From positions 1-64,000 of the forward strand of contig JAHFTW010000008.1 of assembly GCA_023269235.1 (NCBI GenBank): a DNA stretch of 64,000 bases. The letters are read 5' to 3'. The position numbers were made by a program, and so were the translations under genes. Shown here one piece after another: positions 16,755 through 25,500 of the stretch (positions are counted from its first letter, which is position 1; every line of letters begins with the position of its first letter). The notes beneath the pieces are model-generated. The model was given only the letters and a program-made list of their open reading frames with translations, ran no database searches and was not told where the DNA came from. This DNA is from Thermoplasmata archaeon. GTDB lineage: Archaea > Thermoplasmatota > E2 > JACPAO01 > JAHFTW01.

Positions 16755-18059
16755 ATGAGCCGCAGCCAGTACCAGTGCATCGTCGTCGGTGGCGGGTTCG
16801 CGGGGGCCAGCGCCGCCATCCGCCTCGCGCAGAAGGGCGTCAAGACCCTGCTCGTCGAGCGCGCCGACGAAGGGGGCGCCAAGAACCTCTCCGGCGGCAT
16901 CCTGTGGGGCAACGACCTCGCCGCCATCTTGCCCGACTGGAAGGCGACCCTCCCCGTCGAGCGCCCGGTCTCCAACAAGAAAGTCGGCTTCCTCAGCGAG
17001 AACGGCCCCGCCTTCGTCATTGACTTCCACGACCCCGCGCTCAAGACGCAGACCGTCGGCTACGCCGTCCTGCGCGCCAAGACCGACAAGTGGCTCCTGG
17101 AGCAGGCCAAGAAGGCCGGCGTCACCGTCGTCACCGGCGTCAACGTCGAGGGTCTCGCCAAGCAGAATGGGCGCGTCGTGGGCGTCCAGCAGTCCGGAGA
17201 GACCACGTACGCCGACGTCGTCATCGTCGCCGACGGCGCCAACTCCCGCCTCACCCTCCAGGGCGACTTGCGTCACGGGCACAAGAAGCTCGACATGGAC
17301 CACTACGCCCTCGGCGTCAAGGAGATCCTGAAGCTCCCCCGCGCGACCATCGAGGAGCGCTTCGGCACCGGCACCGACGGCGGCATGGCCGGCGAGTTCG
17401 TCCTCGGCCGCTGCGACGGCGTGCTGGCAGGCGGCTTCCTCTACACGAACCAAGACACGCTGTCGCTCGGCGTGGTCATCAACCTCCCCTCGATGAAGAA
17501 CCAAGGCGAGCTGACGACGCACGACGTCGTCGAACAGTTCCGCAACCACCCCTACATCCAGTCGCTCGTCAAGGGCGCCGAGCTCGTCGAGTACGGCGCG
17601 CACTTGGTCCCCGAGGGCGGCTACCAGGCGTTCAGCGAGCTGTGCGGCGATGGCGTCCTCGTCGTCGGCGACGCCGCCGGCTTCTGCTTCAGCAATGGCA
17701 TCGTCATTCAGGGCATGAACTACGCCGTACGCTCGGGCATCTGCGCCGCCGACGCCGTCGCCCACGCCGTCAAGGTCGGCGACTTCTCCGCCGTCACGCT
17801 CGCCCAGTACGAGCGCAACCTCGAGTCCGACGGCATCATGGACGACTTCCGGAACTTCAAGAACGTCAGCAAGTTCCTCTGGAACCCGCGCCTGTTCCAG
17901 AAGTACCCGGACTTCCTCGCCAACGTCTTCCGCCGCATGCTCAAGGCCGAGGGCCCCAAGAAAAAGATGCGCGCCCATCTCACCGAGGCCATGAAGGAGT
18001 CCGGCGTCTCCAAGGCAGACATCCTGCGCGACGGCCTCAACGGAGGCATGAACCTCTAA
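16755..18059 (+). CDS. fixC: FixC-like electron-transfer flavoprotein:quinone oxidoreductase
   Basis: This FAD-dependent dehydrogenase of 434 aa passes electrons from the Etf flavoprotein toward the quinone pool. The FAD-binding GGGFAGASAAIRLAQKG is at the N-terminus, and the second FAD motif GDGVLVVGDAAGFCFSNG is near residue 300. The C-terminal membrane-associated region (LAQYERNLESDGIMDDFRNF) matches FixC/ETF-QO and geranylgeranyl reductase relatives. The neighbouring fixX, overlapping by one base (TAATG), decides for FixC. Confidence 0.92.
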   Translation: MSRSQYQCIVVGGGFAGASAAIRLAQKGVKTLLVERADEGGAKNLSGGILWGNDLAAILPDWKATLPVERPVSNKKVGFLSENGPAFVIDFHDPALKTQTVGYAVLRAKTDKWLLEQAKKAGVTVVTGVNVEGLAKQNGRVVGVQQSGETTYADVVIVADGANSRLTLQGDLRHGHKKLDMDHYALGVKEILKLPRATIEERFGTGTDGGMAGEFVLGRCDGVLAGGFLYTNQDTLSLGVVINLPSMKNQGELTTHDVVEQFRNHPYIQSLVKGAELVEYGAHLVPEGGYQAFSELCGDGVLVVGDAAGFCFSNGIVIQGMNYAVRSGICAADAVAHAVKVGDFSAVTLAQYERNLESDGIMDDFRNFKNVSKFLWNPRLFQKYPDFLANVFRRMLKAEGPKKKMRAHLTEAMKESGVSKADILRDGLNGGMNL

Positions 18060-18445
18060 TGTCCGCCCACAGCGCCCCGGCCCAGGTCCCCAAGAACGTC
18101 GCCGGTGGAGGCCACGGCCACGTCGCCGCCCCCGACCGCGAAGCAAGTCCGCTCGCCAAGCTGCCCAAGCTCGACGTCAAGGCCCGCCTTGGCGCCGCCA
18201 AGTTCGTCACCGACGGCCACGACTTCGCCCACATCACCGTGGACCCCGACATCTGCGACACCTGCCCGCACGAGATGTGCATCAACACGTGCCCGGCGAA
18301 GTGCTTCGAGTTCGTCAACGGCCGCATGCAGTTCACGTACGAGGACTGCGTCGAGTGCGGCACGTGTGACATTGTGTGCACGCCCGGCTCCGTGAAATGG
18401 ACCAACCCGCGCGCCAGCTTCGGCGTCAACTACCGGTACGGCTAG
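18059..18445 (+). CDS. fixX: FixX-like ferredoxin
   Basis: This 128-aa ferredoxin-like protein is the Fe-S partner of FixC. Its C-terminal half is typical: CPAKCFEFVNG, then YEDCVECGTCDIVC, ending in FGVNYRYG. About 50 residues at the N-terminus (Gly/His/Pro-rich) are extra. The first cluster motif is degenerate, as is usual in FixX. The ATG shares its A with the fixC stop, so translation is probably coupled. No cofactor evidence beyond the cysteines. Confidence 0.9.
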   Translation: MSAHSAPAQVPKNVAGGGHGHVAAPDREASPLAKLPKLDVKARLGAAKFVTDGHDFAHITVDPDICDTCPHEMCINTCPAKCFEFVNGRMQFTYEDCVECGTCDIVCTPGSVKWTNPRASFGVNYRYG

Positions 18446-18458
18446 CCGCGGCGATGGC

Positions 18459-18465
18459 CTTAATC
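18459..18465 (+). promoter_or_regulatory. TATA box before the DUF4234-like gene
   Basis: CTTAATC is centred 26 nt before the GTG at 18488. The spacing fits a leaderless transcript, so this gene has its own promoter inside the fix/etf cluster. Confidence 0.6.
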
Positions 18466-18487
18466 GGCTGACGCGGTTGGAGCCTGC

Positions 18488-18898
18488 GTGGCTTCCACCG
18501 CCCCACTCTCGTCCTCCGCTCGACGCGTCTCCATCCTGAAGGTCTTCCTGCTCTCCATCATCACCTTCGGCATCTATTACCTGGTGACGGTGTACCGAAT
18601 CAGCCACGACCTGCGCCGCGACCGCGCGGGCGCCTCCGGGTCCTGGCAGGCGCTCTTCTGGTGCGGCTTCATCACGTTCGGCATCACCTGGATCGTCCTC
18701 TACGTCATGAACTTCCTCGAGTTGAAGGCCGCCCGCGAGGCCGTGGGCAAGACCGACCAGGTCCTCGGCATCCTCGCGCTCGTCCTCATCTTCGTGACCG
18801 GCATCGTGGGCCACATCCTCTGGGCCGTGTACTACAACGACTCCCTCGCCGCGAAGACCCCGGCGCCCGCCACGCCGCCGCGCGCCGCCGCCGTCTGA
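18488..18898 (+). CDS. Small membrane protein, DUF4234-like
   Basis: This 136-aa protein has three hydrophobic segments (VFLLSIITFGIYYLVTVY; ALFWCGFITFGITWIVLYV; LGILALVLIFVTGIVGHIL), the layout of DUF4234 proteins, function unknown. It starts with GTG and has its own TATA box. It sits between fixCX and etfBA, so a membrane-tethering role for the electron-transfer complex is possible, but this is only context. Confidence 0.75.
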   Translation: MASTAPLSSSARRVSILKVFLLSIITFGIYYLVTVYRISHDLRRDRAGASGSWQALFWCGFITFGITWIVLYVMNFLELKAAREAVGKTDQVLGILALVLIFVTGIVGHILWAVYYNDSLAAKTPAPATPPRAAAV

Positions 18899-18930
18899 GC
18901 CCGCGCGTGCGCGATGGGCGGTCGTCGCCC

Positions 18931-18938
18931 TTTTATGG
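18931..18938 (+). promoter_or_regulatory. TATA box before etfB
   Basis: TTTTATGG lies about 68 nt before the GTG/ATG of etfB. Transcription would start near 18958, giving a leader of about 40-50 nt, unlike the leaderless genes around it. Confidence 0.5.
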
Positions 18939-18998
18939 AAGCCCCAAGTCGCCGCCCCCAGGGCCACTCCTGTCGGACGAGCCGCAGGCAGGCCCACG

Positions 18999-19880
18999 GT
19001 GTCCGTCATGGTCCACGCCGCGCCCGCCAAGCCGACCGCCCCTTCGGGCCAGACCTACCTCCTCAAGGGCCAGAACCGCCCGCTCCACGTCGCCGTCTGC
19101 ATGAAGATGACGCCCGACGCGACCGACCTCACCATCGACCCCGTCAAGAAGACGCTCGACCGCACGAAGGTCAAGAACATCATCAACCCCCCGGACGAGA
19201 ACGCGTTTGAGTTGGCGCTCCAGTTCAAGGACGCCTGGGGCGCGCAGGTCAGCGTCGTCACGATGGGCCCGCCCTTCTTCGACATCATGCTGCGCGAGTG
19301 CGTTGCCCGCGGTGCCGACCGTGGCGTCCTCATCACCGACCGCGCCTTCGCCGGCGCCGACACCTGGCCCACGAGCATGACGCTCGCGGCCGGCATCAAG
19401 AAAATCTCGAAGATGTACGGCGACGTGGACATCATCCTGTTCGGCGAGGAGACCACGGACGCCTCGACGGGCCAGGTCGGACCCGGCGTGGCCGGCCAGC
19501 TCGACGTGGACCAGGCGACCTACGTCCACTCGCTTGAGTTCGACCCGACGACCGAGACCCTGCGCGCACTGCGCAGCATCGGCGGCGGCCACGAGGTCCT
19601 GCAACTGCCCCTCCCGGCGGCCGCGACCTGCGAGCTGAAGATCAACACGCCCCGCATCGCAAGCCTCAACGGCAAGCTGCGCGGCCTCTCCCAGCCCGTT
19701 GTGACGTGGAGCCTCGCGGACCTTAGCGACATCAAGGACCCGTCCTGGGTTGGCCTCAAGGGCTCCCCGACCATCGTCGGAAAGGTCGACATCTCCAGCG
19801 GCTTCGACCGCAACGGCCCCAAGCTGGCCGACGCCAAGACCGTCGTGGACGCCCTCTTCGCCAAAGGAGTCGTCGCCTAA
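18999..19880 (+). CDS. etfB: Electron-transfer flavoprotein beta subunit
   Basis: This is the FixA/EtfB subunit of the heterodimeric electron-transfer flavoprotein, 293 aa. Typical blocks are LHVAVCMKMTPDATD, NPPDENAFELALQFKD, DIILFGEETTDASTGQVGPGVA and SIGGGHEVLQLPLPA. The GTG at 18999 is used, with an ATG three codons later equally possible. It shares one base with etfA (TAATG), so the two are made together. The nucleotide bound (AMP in ordinary Etf, FAD in bifurcating Etf) cannot be decided here. Confidence 0.92.
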   Translation: MSVMVHAAPAKPTAPSGQTYLLKGQNRPLHVAVCMKMTPDATDLTIDPVKKTLDRTKVKNIINPPDENAFELALQFKDAWGAQVSVVTMGPPFFDIMLRECVARGADRGVLITDRAFAGADTWPTSMTLAAGIKKISKMYGDVDIILFGEETTDASTGQVGPGVAGQLDVDQATYVHSLEFDPTTETLRALRSIGGGHEVLQLPLPAAATCELKINTPRIASLNGKLRGLSQPVVTWSLADLSDIKDPSWVGLKGSPTIVGKVDISSGFDRNGPKLADAKTVVDALFAKGVVA

Positions 19881-21538
19881 TGCCCGTCATCACGAACCAG
19901 AAGTCCCGGTACGACGCCATCACGTTCCGCGCCTGCGAGCCGACGAAGAATTTTGCGGATTGGAAGGGAGTCTGGGTCATCGTGGAGCACCGCGAGGGCC
20001 AGCTGCGCGACGTCACGCGCGAACTGCTGGGCGCCGCGCGCCCCATGGCGGACAAGATGGGCCAGAAGGTCACCGCCGTCGTCCTCGGCCACCAGGTCGG
20101 CGACCTCGCCGAGCAGCTCATCGCGCAGGGCGCCGACGAGGTCATCGTCTGCGAGAACCCGGTCCTCAAGACCCCGCTGGCGCGCCCCAGCACCGAGGTC
20201 ATCAACAAGCTCATCGAGGCGAAGAAGCCCAACATCGTCCTCATCGGCGCGACCCACACGGGCCGCGACATCAGCAGCCGCGTCGCCGCGACGCTGGACG
20301 CCGGCATGACGGCCGACTGCACCGAGCTCGACGTGGACGTCATCAACGGCGAGCTGCTCGCGCGCCGCCCCGCCTTCGGCGGCAAGATGCTCGCCACGAT
20401 TCGCTGCGACCGCCACCGCCCGCAGATGGCCACGGCGCGCCCTGGCATCTTCAAGCCCCTCGAGGCCGACGCAAACCGCAAGGGCAAGGTCGAGACCGTC
20501 GACGTCACCTGGCTCAGCAAGAACACCTACGCCGCGCAGGTCATCGAGTACGTCCTCGAGACCTCGAAGGCTGACATCACGAAGGCCGAGGTCCTCGTCG
20601 CCGGCGGCGTCGGCATCGGCGGCCCTGAGGGCTTCGCGAAGCTCACCGAGCTCGCGGACGCGCTCGGTGGCCAGGTCGCCTGCTCCCGCCCCGTCGCGGA
20701 CAAAGGCTGGATGGACCGCGCGCGCCAGGTCGGCCAGACCGGCGTCTCCGTGCGCCCCAAGCTGTACATCGCCGTCGGCATCTCCGGCGCCATCCAGCAC
20801 ATCGAGGGCATGAAGGAGTCCGGCACCATCCTCGCCATCAACACCGACCCGAACGCCGCCATCTTCCACTACGCCGACATCGGCCTGGTGGGCGACTGGA
20901 AGGACCACGTCGACGCGCTCATCGCGGAGGCCAAGAAGCGCAACCTGGCGAAGGCGAAGTGGATGGTCCCCGTCAAGGACACCCTCGACGCCGACCGCCA
21001 GGCCGCCGCCGAGCGCGCCGCGAAGGCGTCCGGCAAGCCCGTCGTCCCCGTCGCTGCACCCGCGGCGCCGGCCTCGGCCCCGGCCGCTTCCGCACCGAAG
21101 CCGGCGGCCGCGTCAGCCACCGCCGTCGAGCCCACGAAGCCGGCGCCGGCAGCCCCTGCCGCGCCGAAGCCCGCCGTCCCACCTGCCGCTCCCGCCCCCC
21201 CTGCGGCCCCCGAGGCCGTTGGTGGGAAGTACACGGGCAACCCGAAGGACATCGGCGCCGTGAAGGCGTTCGCAAGCAAGCTGCCCGAGGCGAAGAAGGC
21301 CTGGGTCGTCGCCGCGGACTGCATTGTCTGCAACGGTTGCCAGGCTGCCTGCCCGACCGACGCCGCCATCGTCACCGACATGGCGCGCGTGGACCGCGAC
21401 CTCTGCGTCTCGGACGGAGCCTGCCTGGATGCGTGCCCGACGGGGGCCATCCGGCTCGGCGTCGAAGTGCAGTCCACGTCGGGCGGCTGGCCGAAGGGAA
21501 GCCGGCTGGCTGGCAAGTTCGGGACGCCCGAAGCCTAG
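19880..21538 (+). CDS. etfA: Etf alpha subunit fused to a C-terminal ferredoxin
   Basis: Residues 1-~370 are EtfA/FixB: the N-terminal alpha/beta domain (LIGATHTGRDISSRVAATL) and the FAD domain (VAGGVGIGGPEGF ... AVGISGAIQHIEGM ... TDPNAAIF). A long Ala/Pro-rich linker (~385-460) leads to a two-cluster ferredoxin domain (~480-535). The first motif, CIVCNGCQAACP, is complete; the second, CVSDGACLDACP, has Asp where the second Cys belongs. Ferredoxin domains fused to EtfA are usually N-terminal in the cases I know, so the C-terminal position is unusual. Together with FixCX it probably moves electrons between ferredoxin, the flavoprotein and quinone. Confidence 0.93.
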   Translation: MPVITNQKSRYDAITFRACEPTKNFADWKGVWVIVEHREGQLRDVTRELLGAARPMADKMGQKVTAVVLGHQVGDLAEQLIAQGADEVIVCENPVLKTPLARPSTEVINKLIEAKKPNIVLIGATHTGRDISSRVAATLDAGMTADCTELDVDVINGELLARRPAFGGKMLATIRCDRHRPQMATARPGIFKPLEADANRKGKVETVDVTWLSKNTYAAQVIEYVLETSKADITKAEVLVAGGVGIGGPEGFAKLTELADALGGQVACSRPVADKGWMDRARQVGQTGVSVRPKLYIAVGISGAIQHIEGMKESGTILAINTDPNAAIFHYADIGLVGDWKDHVDALIAEAKKRNLAKAKWMVPVKDTLDADRQAAAERAAKASGKPVVPVAAPAAPASAPAASAPKPAAASATAVEPTKPAPAAPAAPKPAVPPAAPAPPAAPEAVGGKYTGNPKDIGAVKAFASKLPEAKKAWVVAADCIVCNGCQAACPTDAAIVTDMARVDRDLCVSDGACLDACPTGAIRLGVEVQSTSGGWPKGSRLAGKFGTPEA

Positions 21539-21539
21539 C

Positions 21540-22634
21540 ATGGCCGACCGCCACGCTCGCCACGCCAGCCTGGACGGCATCGGCGCGCAAGGCGTCGAAC
21601 GCTTCCGGAAGGGCCGCGTCCTAGTCGTCGGCCTCGGAGGACTGGGTTGCCCTGCCGCGCAAGCGCTCGCCGCCGCCGGGGTCGGGAACCTGGGCCTTTG
21701 CGACCCGGACCGCGTGGAGACAACGAATCTTGCCCGTCAGCCACTCTACGCTCCCGCCGACGTGGGCCGCCCGAAGGTGAAGGCGGTCCAGCAGACGCTC
21801 GGGCGCCAGAACCCGGACATCTCGTTTCGCACGTTCTGGTTTCCGTTCAACGCCTCGCACGCGGACCTCGTTGGAGAGTACGACGTCGTCCTGGACTGCA
21901 TGGACGACCTCGCGAGCAAACTCGCCCTCGCCGACGCTTGCCGTGCCTCGGACGTGCCCCTCGTGCACGCCTCCGCGGCCGGATGGGAAGGCATCGTCAC
22001 GGTCCTCGACCCCCCCGAGGGGCCGTGCTACCGTTGCATCTGGCCCCAGCCTCAAGCGGGAGACTCCTGCGCCGACGTGGGCGTCCTTGGTCCACTCGTC
22101 GCCGCGCTCGGCGCCATCCAGGCCGGGGAGGCCCTCAAGCTCCTGGCTGGCCTCGACGGAACCCTTGTCGGCAAACTCTTGCTGTGGGACGCCCGCACCG
22201 CCACGCCCACGACCGTCGACCTGAAGAGACGCCCCGGGTGCGCCTGTTTCGTGGCCCCCACGAAGGCGAGCATCCCCCACGAAGGCACCCCCGTCGCCTG
22301 CCCCCTGCCTTGGGCCGCCCCCGACGTGCCCGTTGTGCTCGCGTCCGCCCTGCGCGGCCACGAGGACGAGGTCTTCATCCTCGACGTGCGCGAGCCGGAC
22401 GAGTTCGAGGAACTGCGCATCGCGCAGGCCTCCCACATCCCTCTGGGCTCGCTGCCCCGGCGCGCCGCCGAAGTGCCCAAGGACCGCCAGGTCGTCGTGG
22501 TGTGCGCCGTCGGTGGCCGCAGCGCCAACGCCACCCTTTTCCTGCGCGAGCAGGGCGTCGAGGCCGTCAACCTGCACGGCGGGATGCGCTCGTGGCTCCA
22601 AGCCGGCGGCCCCGTGGTCGGCGCCTCTGCGTAA
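21540..22634 (+). CDS. moeB: MoeB/ThiF-like E1 adenylyltransferase fused to rhodanese
   Basis: This enzyme activates the C-terminus of a ubiquitin-like sulfur carrier (MoaD/ThiS/SAMP type) and can supply sulfur through its rhodanese domain. The 364-aa protein has the nucleotide loop GLGGLGCPAAQALAAAGVG, LARQPLY, CYRCIWP and SCADVGVLGP; the second zinc pair looks like CxC (RPGCACF) rather than the common CxxC. The C-terminal rhodanese (~265-360) has the active-site loop CAVGGRS. Its ATG is one base after the etfA stop. Confidence 0.9.
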   Translation: MADRHARHASLDGIGAQGVERFRKGRVLVVGLGGLGCPAAQALAAAGVGNLGLCDPDRVETTNLARQPLYAPADVGRPKVKAVQQTLGRQNPDISFRTFWFPFNASHADLVGEYDVVLDCMDDLASKLALADACRASDVPLVHASAAGWEGIVTVLDPPEGPCYRCIWPQPQAGDSCADVGVLGPLVAALGAIQAGEALKLLAGLDGTLVGKLLLWDARTATPTTVDLKRRPGCACFVAPTKASIPHEGTPVACPLPWAAPDVPVVLASALRGHEDEVFILDVREPDEFEELRIAQASHIPLGSLPRRAAEVPKDRQVVVVCAVGGRSANATLFLREQGVEAVNLHGGMRSWLQAGGPVVGASA

Positions 22635-22687
22635 TCTGCGCCGAACCGACCCCCAATCTCTTGAAGGGGTCCTTCGTCGGCGCCGCC

Positions 22688-23665
22688 ATGGCCCTCCCGA
22701 CCGTCCCCCTTCCCACCGCTGCGCCCATCCCGATGGCCGGCCCCGGCGCGGGCGCCCAGCAAGGCGGCCCCGCCGACGCGGGCGCCGCGGAGCGGCTGAA
22801 GCGCCGCCTGCGCATCATCGGCAACATGAAGCGCATCAAGCACAAGATCATCGTCGCCTCCGGCAAGGGCGGTGTCGGCAAATCAACGGTGGCTGTGAAC
22901 CTCGCCGCCACCATCGCTGCGTCAGGCAAGAAGGTCGGCATCCTCGACATGGACCTCACCGGCCCCAACGTGCCTCTCATGCTCGGCGTGCGCGACTCCA
23001 GCATGGTCGAGGACGGCACCGGCCTCGTCCCGGTCCAGGTCACCGAGAACTTGCGCGCCATCAGCATGCAGTTCCTCCTCTCCGAGCCCGACCAGGCAGT
23101 CGTCTGGCGCGGTCCCATCAAGATGCAGATCATCGGCCAGTTCCTCGGCGACGTCGCCTGGGGCGAGCTAGACTACCTCGTCATCGACTTGCCCCCGGGC
23201 ACCTCCGACGAACCGCTTTCGGTGGCGCAGAACATCCCCGACGCTGACGGCGTGGTCCTCGTCACGACGCCGCAGGAGGTCGCCGTGGGCGACGTGCGCA
23301 AATCGGCCGCCTTCGTGCAGAAGCTCGAGCTTCCCATCCTCGGCGTCGTCGAGAACATGAGCGGCCTCACCCTGCACGGCAAGACCGCGCCGAACACCAC
23401 CGTGGTCCTCGACACCGGCGTCGGCCACGTCCAGGCCTTCGCAGATGGCAAGGGCGAGTTCATGGTCGTGGTGGACGTCTTCAAGCGCGGCGGCGGCCAG
23501 GCGATGGCCGAGAAGCTCGGCGTCCCTTTCCTCGGCGCCGTCCCGCTCGACTTGCGCGTCATGGAGGGCGGCGACGAGGGCAAACCCTTCGCGCTCGCGG
23601 ACGCGGACTCGCCGACGCGCCAGGCCTTCCGCTCCATCGTCGCCAAGCTCACCGCAGGACACTAA
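22688..23665 (+). CDS. Mrp/NBP35-family P-loop ATPase lacking CxxC
   Basis: This is a 325-aa ParA-like ATPase of the ApbC/Mrp Fe-S scaffold family. The deviant Walker A SGKGGVGKSTVAVNLA, DMDLTGPNVPLMLG and VIDLPPGTSDEPL are all intact. Where the family normally has a CxxC after VVENMS, this protein reads SGLTLHGKTAPNTT with no cysteine, so the usual cluster-bridging site is absent. The track ORF enters from another gene; the ATG at 22688 follows an N-terminal Pro/Ala-rich segment. Neighbouring sulfur and Fe-S genes support a cofactor role. Confidence 0.87.
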   Translation: MALPTVPLPTAAPIPMAGPGAGAQQGGPADAGAAERLKRRLRIIGNMKRIKHKIIVASGKGGVGKSTVAVNLAATIAASGKKVGILDMDLTGPNVPLMLGVRDSSMVEDGTGLVPVQVTENLRAISMQFLLSEPDQAVVWRGPIKMQIIGQFLGDVAWGELDYLVIDLPPGTSDEPLSVAQNIPDADGVVLVTTPQEVAVGDVRKSAAFVQKLELPILGVVENMSGLTLHGKTAPNTTVVLDTGVGHVQAFADGKGEFMVVVDVFKRGGGQAMAEKLGVPFLGAVPLDLRVMEGGDEGKPFALADADSPTRQAFRSIVAKLTAGH

Positions 23666-23669
23666 GCGA

Positions 23670-25478
23670 ATGGCGGCCCCCATCATCCTCGCCGAGCGCC
23701 TCGCGAAGGGCTACGGGGGCAAGACGCTCTTCGACGAGGGGACGTTCCAGATCGAGGTGGGCGAGCACGTCGCTCTCGTCGGCCCCAACGGCGCTGGAAA
23801 GTCCACGCTCTTGCGCGTGCTGGCTGGCCGCGAGAAGACCGACTATGGCACGCTCAAGCTGGCGCCCGTGCGAACGCACTGGTTCGACCAACACCCCAAC
23901 ATTCCCCCTGGTGCCACGGCGCGCGACCTGATGGCCGCCCCCGGCAGCGCCCCGCCGGCCCTGCTCGCCGAGTTCGAGGAGTTGGAGGGCCGCATCTCCG
24001 ACCCCGCGCTCTACGAGAACCACGGCTACGAGGCGGTCCTTGAGCGCTACGCCGAGGTGGAGCGCGAGATCAAGAACGCCACGAAGCCCAGCGCCGACCA
24101 TGACGCGTCGGGCGTGCTCGCCCAGCTCGGTTTCACCGATGCCGACCTGGACCAGAAGGCCGAATCCTTCTCCGGCGGCGAGAAGACGCGCCTGTTCCTG
24201 GCCCGCACCCTCGCGGCCGCCCGCTCCGGCGACTTGGTCGTTCTTGACGAGCCGACGAACCACCTCGACGTGGACTCCATCGAGTGGCTCGAGGAGTGGA
24301 TCAACGCCTTTGACGGCACCGTGCTCGTCGTCGCGCACGACCGCGCCTTCCTCGACAATGTCGCGCAACGGGTCTTCGAGGTCTCCGGCGGCCGCATCAC
24401 CTGCTACAAGGGCAACTACGAAGACTACGTCCAGGCCCGCGACGAGGACCTGGAGCGCGCCCGCCGCGACCACGCCAAAGCGCAGGAGAAAATGCAGGCT
24501 GCGAAGGACATCATCCTGCAGTTCCGCCAACAGAAGCGTTTCGACGGCCAGTACGCGAGCAAGATGAAGGCGCTCGACAAGTACGCCGCCGCCCTGGACC
24601 GCACGCCGGACCCCGTCCTGCAGAAGCTCGGATTCGGGCTCCAGTTCGACGGCGTCGAGAAGTCCGGCCTCGAGGTCCTGCGCATCGCCGGCCTGGAGAA
24701 GTCCTACGGCGACCAGATGGTCCTGAAGGGCGCGGACCTGGAGCTCCTGAAGGGCGAGCGCGTCGGCCTCGTCGGCGGCAACGGCGAGGGCAAGTCCACG
24801 CTGCTCAAGATCCTCACCGGCCGCATCCAGAAGGACGCCGGCGACGTCCGCGTCGCGCCCGGCGCGAAGTCCATGTTCTTCAGCCAGGAGCACGACGACC
24901 TGCGCCTGGAGCGCACCCTGAAGGAGGAAGTCCTCGACGCGCGGTCCACCCTCGACGAACGCGACGTCAAGGCTCTCCTCGGCCGCTTCCGCTTCAACCC
25001 CGACGTGGACATGACGCGCACCGTCTCCACGCTCTCCGGCGGCGAGCGGCAGCGCATGATGCTCCTCAAGTGCATCCTCAAGCCGAGCAACCTGCTCATC
25101 CTGGACGAGCCGACGAACCACCTGGACCTGTGGGCACGCGACGTCGTCATCCACGCCCTCAACAGCTACCACGGAACGCTCCTCGTCGTGAGCCACGACC
25201 GCTTCCTGCTCGACTCCGTCACCGACAAGACCTCCGTCCTGGCCGGCGGCCACATCACGACGTACCAGGGCAGCTTCACCGAGACGCGCCACCTCTTCGC
25301 CAAGCGGCAGGCCGCCGCGGCGGGCCAGTCCTACGTCGTGCGCAAGAAGTTCACCGACTGGACGAGCCAGAAGAAGTTCGCCCCCGGCGACGTGGCGAAC
25401 TTCAGCGAGTCGCAGATCCGCGACTCGGTGACGCTGCGCAACGCGCTCGCGATGGGCTGGATGGAGAAGGCGACCTGA
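23670..25478 (+). CDS. ABC-F family ATPase
   Basis: This soluble protein of 602 aa has two ABC domains and no membrane segments. The first has VGPNGAGKST, SFSGGEKTRLFLA and VVLDEPTNHLDVD; the second has VGGNGEGKST, TLSGGERQRMMLL and LILDEPTNHLDLW. A charged helical linker between the domains is the ABC-F hallmark. Such proteins act on the ribosome E site in translation control or antibiotic protection; the specific role is unknown. It starts four bases after the mrp stop. Confidence 0.9.
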   Translation: MAAPIILAERLAKGYGGKTLFDEGTFQIEVGEHVALVGPNGAGKSTLLRVLAGREKTDYGTLKLAPVRTHWFDQHPNIPPGATARDLMAAPGSAPPALLAEFEELEGRISDPALYENHGYEAVLERYAEVEREIKNATKPSADHDASGVLAQLGFTDADLDQKAESFSGGEKTRLFLARTLAAARSGDLVVLDEPTNHLDVDSIEWLEEWINAFDGTVLVVAHDRAFLDNVAQRVFEVSGGRITCYKGNYEDYVQARDEDLERARRDHAKAQEKMQAAKDIILQFRQQKRFDGQYASKMKALDKYAAALDRTPDPVLQKLGFGLQFDGVEKSGLEVLRIAGLEKSYGDQMVLKGADLELLKGERVGLVGGNGEGKSTLLKILTGRIQKDAGDVRVAPGAKSMFFSQEHDDLRLERTLKEEVLDARSTLDERDVKALLGRFRFNPDVDMTRTVSTLSGGERQRMMLLKCILKPSNLLILDEPTNHLDLWARDVVIHALNSYHGTLLVVSHDRFLLDSVTDKTSVLAGGHITTYQGSFTETRHLFAKRQAAAAGQSYVVRKKFTDWTSQKKFAPGDVANFSESQIRDSVTLRNALAMGWMEKAT

Positions 25479-25500
25479 TTCGCCGGATTTTCCTCACTTT

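Noticed and set aside
25490-25500. GTGAGGAAAATCCGG on the minus strand, reminiscent of an RNase P RNA motif
   Set aside because: No other conserved RNase P blocks are found, and the region continues into the ABC-F coding sequence.
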